DNA from: Streptomyces sp. NBC_01716
GTDB taxonomy: Bacteria; Actinomycetota; Actinomycetes; Streptomycetales; Streptomycetaceae
Direction of reading: 5' to 3'
Assembly: GCF_036248275.1 (NCBI RefSeq)
Contig: NZ_CP109181.1
Coordinates: forward strand, 6,324,001-6,388,000
DNA: 64,000 nucleotides
Shown here: piece by piece, positions 27,139 through 35,055 of the stretch
How positions within the stretch are numbered: the first letter of the stretch is position 1
How the letters are laid out: each line of letters opens with the position of its first letter
The notes under the pieces: model-generated
The model's database searches: none
Seen by the model: the letters and a program-made list of their open reading frames with translations, nothing else
What the model was told of the DNA's origin: nothing
Made by a program: the position numbers and the translations under genes

Positions 27139-28359
27139 GTGCTTGACATCGCCTCGCAGTTGACCGAATGGCTGGCCGACGGCCGGGCCTTCGCCGTTGC
27201 CACGGTCGTTGGCGCGAGCGGCAGCGCACCGCGTGGCCCGGGCGCCGCACTCGCCGTGGACGCCGACGGCACGGTCATCGGCTCGGTCTCCGGCGGGTGC
27301 GTCGAGGGCGCAGTGTACGAACTGTGTGCGCAGTCGCTCGCGGACGGCGAGCCGATACTCGAACGGTTCGGGTACAGCGATACGGACGCCTTCGCCGTGG
27401 GGCTCACCTGCGGTGGGGTGATCGACATCCTGGTCACTCCGGTCGGCGCCGACGCGCGGGAACGGTCCTTGTTCGCCAAGGCTGTTCAGGCGGCCGCCCG
27501 GGATGAGGGTGTGACCCTCGCCCGGGTGCTGCGCGGGCCGCGCGAGTTGGTCGGCCGCGCCGTGGTGGTGCGCGCGGAGGGCGCGTACGAGGGGACGTTG
27601 GGCGGTTCGGATGGGAACGCTCTTCCGCGCGACGGCGGCCTTGCACGCACCGTGGCCGACGAGGCCAGGGCGCTCCTCGACGCCGGCCGCACCGGTACCG
27701 TCGAGCTGTCCGAGGACGGTTCGCGCTGCCCTGGCGGGCTCACCGTGTTTGTGGAGTCGAGCCTGGCGGCGCCACGGATGATCGTGTTCGGCTCCATCGA
27801 CTTCGCGGCCGCGCTGGTGCGGGCGGGCAAGTTCCTCGGCTATCACGTGACCGTGTGCGACGCGCGGAAGGTGTTCACGACGCGGGCCCGCTTCCCCGAG
27901 GCGGACGAGATCGTGGTCGACTGGCCGCACCGGTATCTGGCCCGGACCGCGGTCGACGGGCGCACCGTGCTGTGCGTGCTCACCCACGACTCCAAATTCG
28001 ATGTGCCGCTCCTCGAGCTGGCGCTGTGGCTGCCGGTTGCCTATATCGGCGCGATGGGGTCGCGGCGCACGCATGAGGACCGCAATCGGCGGCTGCGGGA
28101 AGCGGGCGTCGGGGAGGCGGAGTTGGCGCGGCTGCGGTCGCCGATCGGGCTCGATATCGGGGGACGTACGCCCGAGGAGGTCGCGGTCTCGATCGTCGCG
28201 GAGCTGGTCGCCGTGCGGTACGGACGCGGTGGGGGGCCGCTTAGTTCGGCGGCGGACGTTTCGGTGCCTCGCTTACCGGCGCCGGCCTCGCCCCGCCACC
28301 TGTCAGCCGTCGACCAGCGCCAGGTCGACCGACGAGTCGACGGCGGCGTCGGCTTCTGA
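27139..28359 (+). CDS. xdhC: XdhC/CoxI-family molybdenum cofactor maturation protein
   Basis: A 406-residue protein that binds Moco and promotes its sulfuration and insertion into xanthine-oxidase-family enzymes. The N-terminal XdhC_CoxI domain has ATVVGASGSAPRGPG and SVSGGCVEGAVYE with the conserved Cys. The C-terminal Rossmann domain has MIVFGSIDFAAALVR, VDWPHRYL and YIGAMGSRRTHEDR. GTG 27139 follows GAGGGGAG. It probably serves the Pao-like enzyme encoded 4 kb away, from which an IS5 remnant and an SDR/XRE pair separate it. Confidence 0.92.
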   Translation: MLDIASQLTEWLADGRAFAVATVVGASGSAPRGPGAALAVDADGTVIGSVSGGCVEGAVYELCAQSLADGEPILERFGYSDTDAFAVGLTCGGVIDILVTPVGADARERSLFAKAVQAAARDEGVTLARVLRGPRELVGRAVVVRAEGAYEGTLGGSDGNALPRDGGLARTVADEARALLDAGRTGTVELSEDGSRCPGGLTVFVESSLAAPRMIVFGSIDFAAALVRAGKFLGYHVTVCDARKVFTTRARFPEADEIVVDWPHRYLARTAVDGRTVLCVLTHDSKFDVPLLELALWLPVAYIGAMGSRRTHEDRNRRLREAGVGEAELARLRSPIGLDIGGRTPEEVAVSIVAELVAVRYGRGGGPLSSAADVSVPRLPAPASPRHLSAVDQRQVDRRVDGGVGF

Positions 28360-28494
28360 GTATCCCCGAAGGTCCGCCGAACAGGGCCTGGTCAGGTAGG
28401 TCGAAGAGCTGGCCGTCAGGGCCTAGGTGTATTGATCACGGGCGGTGTTGAAGCTTGTCGGGTTTTGAACATGGCGAAGACCTCCGGTGTGGTG

Positions 28495-28993
28495 GGAGCT
28501 GTCTAGGGTCTCCCGGGCCACCCGCCCACAAGTGGATGCGGCGGTGGCGGGCCGAAGGCCCGGCCGGGCTCGCCACGGCATGAACCGGCTGTCCTGGCTC
28601 GACCGTCCCGCCGACGAGCCGATCAGACGCTATGAACGCGCCCGGCCGGGCGAGCTGGTCCACGTCGACATCAAAAAGCTCGGCAACATCCCGGACGGCG
28701 GCGGACACCGGATCACCGGCCGACAGCAGGGAGCCGCGAACGAACAGGCCACCACCCCCCTGCGCAGGAACTGCCATCCCGTGATCGGCTACAGCTGCAT
28801 CCACTCCGCCGTCGACGACCACTCCCGCCTGGCCTACAGCGAGATCCTGCCCAACGAGCGCACGGAGACCGCCGCAGCCTTCTGGCAGCGGGCCCACACG
28901 CTCTTCGCGGACCACAACATCACCGTCGAGCGGGTGCTGACCGACAACGGCGCCTGCTACAAAGCCTTCCTCTGGCGCGAGGTAACCGCATAG
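28495..28993 (+). pseudogene. IS481-family transposase remnant
   Basis: A 5' scrap reads AHKWMRRWRAEGPAGLA, the IS481 helix-turn-helix region. After a frame change and internal deletion the integrase-core part follows: MNRLSWLDRP, PGELVHVDIKKLGNIPDGGG, HSAVDDHSRLAYSE and VERVLTDNGACY, which include two catalytic Asp positions. It stops at 28991-28993, where a different gene remnant begins on the other strand. Confidence 0.78.
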
Positions 28994-29320
28994 CCGCTGG
29001 GCACGCCCGTCGCGCGGCATGTGCGCCAGTGCGTCGAGGTGTGTCGAGCGTGGATGGTGATTGGTGACCATCATCACCTCAGCCGTCGCGATCGCCGGAG
29101 AACCGGTGTACACCATCACCTGTTGGACCGGCGAGGCGTCCTGCGTGGAAGGAGCGAAGGGACCGCTGATGAGTGGCGTCGGCCGGATCGGTATGGCCGG
29201 CGACACCGCCCGCCCTGACTGGACCTCTGCGGCACCTCTGGCTTGGGCCTCTTCGGTGATCAGGTTGAGCGTGCCTCGTTCATCATCGTCACCCCAGCGG
29301 CCCCAGTTGTTCGGATCCAT
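28994..29320 (-). pseudogene. Cyclase-family (kynurenine-formamidase-like) N-terminal remnant
   Basis: From ATG 29320 about 109 codons match the start of the cyclase family: NNWGRWGDDDERGTLNLIT and the metal-binding stretch HHPRSTHLDALAH. The homology ends exactly where the IS481 remnant begins (28993/28994), so the rest of the gene was lost in an insertion/deletion event. Confidence 0.75.
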
Positions 29321-29429
29321 GCAGTTTGTAACTGGTCTGTACGCGCCCGACAGTTGGGGCGGGTGTGCCGACTGCCGAGCGGTCGGCCGACGGCCCTCGC
29401 CAGCCGGAGAGTTCTCAAGCCTCTGGCAC

Positions 29430-29558
29430 CAGCGCCGCTTCGGCGTGAAGCGGCTGTGCACCATCCTCGGCATCGCCCGATCGAGCTTCTACTGCTGGCG
29501 CAACACCGCAGCCGCGAGGGCGGCCCGTCAGGCAGCCGACGCCCAACTCGCCGGGCCG
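29430..29558 (+). mobile_element. IS3-family OrfB N-terminal remnant
   Basis: About 43 codons read RFGVKRLCTILGIARSSFY followed by CWRNTAAARAARQAADAQL, the helical N-terminus of an IS3 transposase OrfB. No catalytic core remains. It ends next to the 3' end of the third XRE regulator. Confidence 0.6.
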
Positions 29559-29575
29559 GTACCCACCGACCACTC

Positions 29576-30436
29576 TCAGTATGTCGGTTCGACGATTTCC
29601 TGGGTGCCGATGACCGCAAGCAGGTCGAGTAGGTCGGCGCTGCCCGTACCGACCGCGGGAGTGAACCAGAGCAGCCGCTGCCTGCCGTCCTCACTGAACA
29701 GGTTGAGGCAGTTGACCTCGATCAGTCCGAGCGCAGGGTGGTTGAGGCGTTTGCGGTCATCTCGCCGGAACGCAACGTCGTGCTCGGCCCACACGGCAGC
29801 GAATTCGGGGGAGACGTCGAGCAGCGCGCTGATCATCGAAGTGGCTTCGACATCCTTGTCAGCGCGCCTAGCGGCGGCTGCACGAAGGTCGGCGACGAAG
29901 GTGCGGGACTGACTTTCGTGGTCGGCTTCTGGATACAGGTGCCGGGCGCCCGGGTCGGTGAACCACCGGTAGAGAAGACTGGCCCGGGTGCCGCGAAAGT
30001 CGGAGTGGTCTCCGATCAGCGCCACCGCGAGCGGGTTCTGCACGAGGGTTACGTGCAAGTCGGTGATGAGTTGTGCAGGTGTCGAGGTCAGGCGACTGAG
30101 GAGATCGAGCATCCCGGGGTGAATGTGTGAGGCGGCTCCGCCGTGCACGGGCACCGGGCGGTCCGCGAGGCGGTACAGATAGTCGCGTTCGTCAGCGGTC
30201 AGGCGCAGGGCCCTCGCCAGCGCGGCGATCATTTGCTCGGACGGCTGAGACCCGGCTCCGCGTTCGAGTTCGTTGTAGTAGTCCACTGATGCTCCGGCGA
30301 GCTGGGCGACCTCTTCGCGGCGCAGCCCGGGCACCCGGCGCCGAGGCCCTGAAGGAAGTCCCACGTCGGTCGGACGGATGCGTTCACGCCGCGAACGCAG
30401 AAAGGCACCCAGCTCAGCGTATTTTGCAGAACCCAT
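29576..30436 (-). CDS. MmyB-like XRE-family regulator (copy 3)
   Basis: A 286-residue regulator with the same architecture as the other two copies but more divergent: HTH LRREEVAQLAGASVDYYNELE (~38-58), ligand domain with SLLYRWFTDPGARHLYP, and a C-terminal RQRLLWFTPAVGTGS. ATG 30436 is chosen because homology begins there; ATG 30451 adds five residues. Its divergent neighbour is a broken SDR gene, repeating the regulator/oxidoreductase pairing seen at 24587-26729. Confidence 0.86.
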   Translation of the reverse strand: MGSAKYAELGAFLRSRRERIRPTDVGLPSGPRRRVPGLRREEVAQLAGASVDYYNELERGAGSQPSEQMIAALARALRLTADERDYLYRLADRPVPVHGGAASHIHPGMLDLLSRLTSTPAQLITDLHVTLVQNPLAVALIGDHSDFRGTRASLLYRWFTDPGARHLYPEADHESQSRTFVADLRAAAARRADKDVEATSMISALLDVSPEFAAVWAEHDVAFRRDDRKRLNHPALGLIEVNCLNLFSEDGRQRLLWFTPAVGTGSADLLDLLAVIGTQEIVEPTY

Positions 30437-30522
30437 ACCACCATTTTGCACTTGCTGAGGGCAGGAACCCAGGGGATGACATCCCCTGGTTGCGTTGGTG
30501 GGCGCCGTGCATCGTGGAGGAC

Positions 30523-31009
30523 ATGACGACGAACGAGCAAGCTCGTGAACCTCCGGCCGCGCGGGTTGCCATCGTCACCGGCGGATCACGGAGCAGGAAT
30601 TCGGCGGCGTGGATGTCGTCGTGAACTCCGCCGGCCGATTGGTTTTGTCACCCATCGCCGACCTCGACCTCGCTGTGCTCGACGCTGTGCACCGCACCGA
30701 TATCCGCGGTGCTTTCGTCGTTGCCCAGCAGGCGGCCCGCCGACTGCGAACAGGTGGCTCCCTCGTGGTGCTTACGACCTCGGTGGTCGGCACTCAGTTC
30801 CCCCTCTACGGCGCGTACGTAGCGAGCAAGAGCGCCGTCGAGTCGATCACGCTGATCCTTGCCCGCGAGCTGCGCGGACGGGACATCACCGTGAACACGG
30901 TCGCCCCCGTCCCACGGCCACAGGGCTGTTCCTCGACGAAGTCGTCGACGCCGGCTGCGGTGTTGCCAGCAACGTGGTGACCGCCGCCATGCTCAACAGC
31001 GACGCCTGA
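30523..31009 (+). pseudogene. Short-chain dehydrogenase remnant
   Basis: From ATG 30523 the start VAIVTGGSR (NAD loop) jumps, with ~60 residues lost and a frame change, to FGGVDVVVNSAGR. It continues through LYGAYVASKSAVESI (Tyr-x3-Lys active site) to ITVNTVAP, then shifts frame again to TATGLFLDEVVDAG. The final SDR segment is absent. It is divergent from XRE copy 3. Confidence 0.78.
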
Positions 31010-31138
31010 CACCACCACTCTCAGTGGCTCCTACGCCCCGACCATGGACCACGACAGGCATTCTGCCGACCGCACCACTCACTCAATCACCCGAGTCATC
31101 ACGGCTACCGATATCCAGTACCTATCAAGGGAGTTGTC

Positions 31139-32239
31139 TTGAAGAACTGGCCGTCCCTCCTCCTCGGAGTGACCCTCGTCGTCGCTCCGATCTCGCAAGC
31201 TCACGCACATCAGGGCCAGCATGAATCTCCTACGCCGACCGCGCAGGCAACGGTGCCACCACAAGTTTCCTACGGGAAGGGCTGGCGACCGCTGGCAACG
31301 ATCGCCGGCGGACCACGGCAGGAGCACGGCCTGGCCGCCGTCGGCAGCAAGGTCTACGTCATCGGCGGCATAACTCCTGACGGTACCGGCGCTGTCAGTA
31401 CCACGAGACACGTGGAGGTTTACGACACAGAACGCGGTACCTGGGCGAGCGCCGCCCCCCTGCCGGTCGCGATGAACCACCCGAACGTTGCTACGGTTGG
31501 CGGAAAGATCTACGTCATCGGCGCACTGTCCGGCGGCGCCAGTTGGCAGGCGTTGCGTGACAGCTTCGTCTATGACCCCCGAACGAACGAGTGGACGCGG
31601 CTGCCGTCCGTGCCCGTGGGCCTTGAGCGGGGGAGCGCCGCGGTAGGCGTGCACGGCGGCAAGATCTACCTTGCTGGAGGCATGCGGACTCTCACGCCGG
31701 GGCCGGGAGGGCTTCAGGACACCGTGGACACGGTGTCGTCATACGACGTGCGCACCGGCCGGTGGCAGAGGCTGCCGAGCCTGCCAGAAGCCCGTGACCA
31801 CGTCGGCGGGGCCATTGTCGGCACCAAACTCTACGTGGTCGGTGGCCGTGACCGGGGGCAGGTGAACGTGCGCGACACCGTCTACATCTACGACCTCCGC
31901 TCGGGCCGCTGGTCCGAGGGGGCGCCCATGCCGACAGCCCGAGGCGGCCTGGCCTCCGCTGTCGTCGGCACGAAGATCTACACCTTCGGAGGCGAGGGCA
32001 AGCACGACGGCCACAATCCCAACACCGTATTCGACGAGACCGAGGCGTACGACACGGTCCGGAACAAGTGGCAGCGACTCGCCCCGATGCCTGTCCCGCG
32101 CCACGGAACGGCGGCCGTCGCCGTAGGCAGCACTATTTTCATCCCAGGCGGGGGCATCGCAGCCGGAGGCAGCCCCGTGGACGTCAACGACGCCTACGCT
32201 GTTCTTGATCTAACGGCCCCGAACGGTGTCTCGAACTGA
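31139..32239 (+). CDS. Secreted kelch-repeat beta-propeller protein
   Basis: A 366-residue protein with an N-terminal signal peptide (K-N-W, hydrophobic LLLGVTLVVAPI, then AHAHQ). About six kelch blades follow, marked by VYVIGG, IYVIGA, IYLAGG, LYVVGG, IYTFGG and IFIPGG, each followed by Y-D...W. The start is TTG 31139, preceded by AGGGAG. Export outside the membrane is inferred from the signal. Kelch propellers bind partners or form oxidase scaffolds; no galactose-oxidase active-site set was seen, so no enzymatic function is claimed. The gene stands alone. Confidence 0.85.
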   Translation: MKNWPSLLLGVTLVVAPISQAHAHQGQHESPTPTAQATVPPQVSYGKGWRPLATIAGGPRQEHGLAAVGSKVYVIGGITPDGTGAVSTTRHVEVYDTERGTWASAAPLPVAMNHPNVATVGGKIYVIGALSGGASWQALRDSFVYDPRTNEWTRLPSVPVGLERGSAAVGVHGGKIYLAGGMRTLTPGPGGLQDTVDTVSSYDVRTGRWQRLPSLPEARDHVGGAIVGTKLYVVGGRDRGQVNVRDTVYIYDLRSGRWSEGAPMPTARGGLASAVVGTKIYTFGGEGKHDGHNPNTVFDETEAYDTVRNKWQRLAPMPVPRHGTAAVAVGSTIFIPGGGIAAGGSPVDVNDAYAVLDLTAPNGVSN

Positions 32240-32273
32240 GTCGCTCACCTGGGGATTCGCCGGACGCAGGGGC

Positions 32274-32327
32274 GGCCTTCGTCTGATCATGTGCTCCGAC
32301 CAAGGTGCACTGACCAAGACGAAGGCC
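32274..32327. terminator. Hairpin after the kelch gene
   Basis: GGCCTTCGTCT (32274-32284) and AGACGAAGGCC (32317-32327) form a perfect 11-bp stem 35 bases past the kelch stop. The 32-base loop holds further self-complementarity. It may be a terminator, or the end of a lost mobile element. Confidence 0.4.
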
Positions 32328-32333
32328 GTGAGA

Positions 32334-32456
32334 GTGAGTCCGGATCCGGTGGCGCTGACCGAGGGCTATGCGCTGGCTTTCCGGACCGGCACGGGGCTGC
32401 TGCTCGTCGCGGCGGTGCTGATGGCCTTCTGGCTGCCGCGCCACTCGGACACGTAA
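32334..32456 (+). pseudogene. C-terminal remnant of an MFS transporter
   Basis: About 40 codons, DPVALTEGYALAFRTGTGLL followed by a hydrophobic stretch and FWLPRHSDT, match the last transmembrane helix and tail of EmrB/QacA-type (14-TM) exporters. No upstream part of the gene is present. Confidence 0.55.
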
Positions 32457-32526
32457 CGACCACCGGACACGAACGGCCACTCGGACACGTAACGACGCGT
32501 CATGCGGCGGGAGTTGGCTCGGACGC

Positions 32527-33132
32527 TCAGAGCCAGCCCTGCCGGCGCGCCGCGCGTACGGCCTCCATGCGGTTACGGGTGTGGGTCTTGCCGATCGCCG
32601 ACGAGAGGTAGTTCCGTACCGTCGACTCGGACAGCCGCAGCTTCTCGGCGATGTCGGCGACGGTCGCCCCGTCCACGGAGGCGTTCAGCGCGTCCCGCTC
32701 GCGCGCGGTGAGCGGGCTCGGCCCCGCGCTCAGCGCGGCGGCGGCCAGCGCCGGATCGACCACGGTCTCACCCGCGAGCACCCGCCGGATCGCCTCGGCC
32801 AGTTCCTCCACGGGCCCGTCCTTCACCAGGAACCCGGCGGCCCCCGCCTCCATGGCCCGGCGCAGATAACCGGGCCTGCCGAAGGTGGTGAGGATCAGCA
32901 CCCGGCAGTCGGGGACCTCGTCGCGCAGATCAACGGCGGCGTCGAGTCCGCTGCGGCCGGGGAGTTCGATGTCGAGCAGCGCCACGTCGGGGCGCGCGGT
33001 GAGCGCGGTGCTGACGATGGTGTCCCCGGTGGACACCTGGGCGACCACTTCCATGTCCTTCTCCATGCCGAGCAGCAGTGCGAGGGCGCCGCGCATCATG
33101 CCCTGGTCCTCGGCGAGAAGGACTCTGATCAT
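32527..33132 (-). CDS. NarL/FixJ-family response regulator
   Basis: A 201-residue regulator. The receiver domain has the acidic pocket LLAEDQ, phospho-acceptor Asp54 in LLDIELPG, and Lys in FLVKDGP. A LuxR-type HTH occupies ~140-195 (LTARERDALNASVDG, ATVADIAEKLRLSESTVRNY). ATG 33132 overlaps the histidine-kinase stop (ATGA). It is the output partner of that DesK-like kinase; its targets are unknown. Confidence 0.93.
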   Translation of the reverse strand: MIRVLLAEDQGMMRGALALLLGMEKDMEVVAQVSTGDTIVSTALTARPDVALLDIELPGRSGLDAAVDLRDEVPDCRVLILTTFGRPGYLRRAMEAGAAGFLVKDGPVEELAEAIRRVLAGETVVDPALAAAALSAGPSPLTARERDALNASVDGATVADIAEKLRLSESTVRNYLSSAIGKTHTRNRMEAVRAARRQGWL

Positions 33133-34376
33133 GCCGGTTGCCCCGATTCCGTCGGTGAGACTGCCAGTGACGCAGGGGCTGAGGATGATGCTTCCGCCGC
33201 GGGATCCACCGGAAGCAGCGCTGTGACCCGGAAGCCTCGCCCCGCCGGACCCGCGGGCCCCGCTTCGAGCGAACCGCCCGCCGCCGCCAGCCGCTCGGTG
33301 AGCCCCTTCAGGCCCGTCCCCCGGCCACGCCTGCCGCTGGCGTCCGCGCCGTCGTTCACGTCCTCGGCCGGTCCAGAGCGTACGCCGCGACCGTTGTCCG
33401 TGATCACCAGCCGTACCTGTTCCGGCGCGCCGTCCACCGTGATCTCGCACCGGCTCGCCCCGCTGTGCCGTACGGCGTTGGTGACCGCCTCCCGTACCAC
33501 CCAGCCCAGCAGCGCCTCCGTACGCGGCCCCAGCGGCGGCCCCGACTGCCGTACGACGGGCTCGATCCCGGCGGCGGTCAGCCCGGAGCGCGCCCGGTCC
33601 AGCTCGATCGAGAGGCTGCTGTCGCGGTAGCCGGTGACGGCCTCGCGGATCTCGGTCAGCGCCTGCCGGCCGACGGACTCGATGTCGGTGATCTGCGCCA
33701 GCGCCCCGTCCATGTCGCGCGGCGCGAGCCGGCGCGCGGCCTCCGACTTCACCACGATCACGGACAGCGTGTGGCCGAGCAGGTCGTGCAGGTCACGCGA
33801 GAACCGCAGCCGCTCCTCCTCGACCGCCGAGCGCGCCAGCTCCTGCCGGGTGGCGCGCAGCTCCGTGATCGTCTCGGTCAGGGCCAGGATCGCCGCCGTG
33901 ACCAGCATCGACATGATCGTGGCGTACGCGATGGCGATCGCGCCCCAGCCGTCGTGAACCGCCGCGACGACCGCCACCACCAGCGTCAGCGGCACACCGG
34001 CCAGGGCGAGGGCCCGGCCGCGCAGCACGGTGCCGCAGGCGAGTCCGAACAGCGGGAAGAACAGCAGCCAGCTGCCGCCGTACGCGCCGCCGAGGCCGAA
34101 CGTCATCACAGCCATGCCCCCGAGCGCCCACCAGGTGTCGGGACCGCGCCGCCGTACCGGGTCGAACGCCCGGAACACCACCTGGATGTAGAGGGTGTTG
34201 AAGACCAGCAGACCGGCGCCGCCGAGCCAGGGGCTCGGGGTGTCGCCCTGGACCAGATTGGAGAGGGAGCCGAGGCCCAGCAGCAGCCACGGCAGCATGG
34301 CGAAGCCGGAGGCCCGTCCCGGGCGGCGGTGCCCGCAACGTGTCTTCTTCGGATGCACGCTTATCTTCATGCTCAT
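33129..34376 (-). CDS. DesK-like sensor histidine kinase
   Basis: 415 residues. Five or so N-terminal transmembrane segments (~25-165) form a membrane sensor. A HisKA_3 dimerisation helix follows, with phospho-His197 in SRDLHDLLGHTLS, and then a HATPase domain (VVREAVTNAVRHSGA, ITDNGRGV, GTGLKGLTERL). ATG 34376 overlaps the stop of the upstream small membrane protein. The three genes form one minus-strand operon. Confidence 0.92.
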   Translation of the reverse strand: MSMKISVHPKKTRCGHRRPGRASGFAMLPWLLLGLGSLSNLVQGDTPSPWLGGAGLLVFNTLYIQVVFRAFDPVRRRGPDTWWALGGMAVMTFGLGGAYGGSWLLFFPLFGLACGTVLRGRALALAGVPLTLVVAVVAAVHDGWGAIAIAYATIMSMLVTAAILALTETITELRATRQELARSAVEEERLRFSRDLHDLLGHTLSVIVVKSEAARRLAPRDMDGALAQITDIESVGRQALTEIREAVTGYRDSSLSIELDRARSGLTAAGIEPVVRQSGPPLGPRTEALLGWVVREAVTNAVRHSGASRCEITVDGAPEQVRLVITDNGRGVRSGPAEDVNDGADASGRRGRGTGLKGLTERLAAAGGSLEAGPAGPAGRGFRVTALLPVDPAAEASSSAPASLAVSPTESGQPA

Positions 34377-34585
34377 GCCGTCCTCGCGGATTCGCGGTAG
34401 AACATCACAGCGTACGAACCGAACGCCGTCAGCCATCCGAGAAGTACGGTGACTGTCGCCGTCGCGGGGGCGTGTCCGTCGGTGGTGGCCGAGTCGAGTT
34501 CGGCGAAGCCGTGGGCGGGCCCGGTCTCGCGCTCGGGATCCGCCGGCGGTGCCGGTGCCGGTGCCGGTGCCGTGGGCTGAGTCAT
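34373..34585 (-). CDS. Small single-pass membrane protein, first gene of the two-component operon
   Basis: 70 residues. The N-terminal half is an Ala/Pro-rich, soluble-looking tail; near the C terminus one hydrophobic helix (VTVLLGWLTAFGSYAVMFY) precedes a short basic end. It overlaps the kinase start (ATGA), so it may be an accessory to the sensor. No family is recognised. Confidence 0.65.
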   Translation of the reverse strand: MTQPTAPAPAPAPPADPERETGPAHGFAELDSATTDGHAPATATVTVLLGWLTAFGSYAVMFYRESARTA

Positions 34586-34702
34586 GCCGACGACGCTACG
34601 GAGAGGGGGCGGTCCTCCGGCAGATGCGCATGTACGGATTCCGCCGGTACGAATGTCCTGCCCTTGGCGGAGGTTTTCCGCAGTCGCCGGACGAACGCCG
34701 GA

Positions 34703-34750
34703 CGAACGCCGAACGGGCCGCCCGGCAGCGGGCGGCCCGTTCGGCGTTCG
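34703..34750. terminator. Perfect 22-bp hairpin
   Basis: Positions 34703-34724 and 34729-34750 are exact reverse complements separated by a four-base loop (GCAG). No T-run follows, as is usual for streptomycete terminators. It lies just beyond the stop of the small gene at 34760, the likely gene it terminates. Confidence 0.75.
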
Positions 34751-34759
34751 AAGCGGGTG

Positions 34760-34939
34760 CTACGACGTGTGGCCGCTCTGCCCGTTGTCCCCCGGGCGGC
34801 GGTGGCGGCCGTGGACCGACGACTGCGAGTCGTCCGTCGCGGCGGCCCCGCCCCGGTGTTTTCCGTGGCTGGTTTCGTCCCGGTCGCCGACCGCCTGCTG
34901 CGGACGGTTCTGGGCCGTGTCTGTTCGGCTTTCAGACAT
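34760..34939 (-). CDS. Small hydrophilic protein, hypothetical
   Basis: A predicted 59-residue, charged, Gln/His/Asp-rich protein (starts MSESRTDTAQNRPQQ, ends GQSGHTS) with no hydrophobic segment; probably disordered. ATG 34939 has a modest GGTGAC upstream. The perfect hairpin immediately downstream supports a real transcription unit. The frame is open further upstream, but that part is antisense-like to the next gene. Confidence 0.5.
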   Translation of the reverse strand: MSESRTDTAQNRPQQAVGDRDETSHGKHRGGAAATDDSQSSVHGRHRRPGDNGQSGHTS

Positions 34940-35055
34940 GTGGGAAGTCACCCCGTTGGATCGCTGATGGCGCTGATGTCGCCGCTTGCGTGGCACACGG
35001 GGGCCGGCCGTCCCCGTACCGACCGACCGGACCCGCGGCGAAATTCTAACCAGCC

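Noticed and set aside
28994..29320. Functional cyclase gene
   Set aside because: Only the N-terminal ~109 codons remain before IS481 sequence begins.
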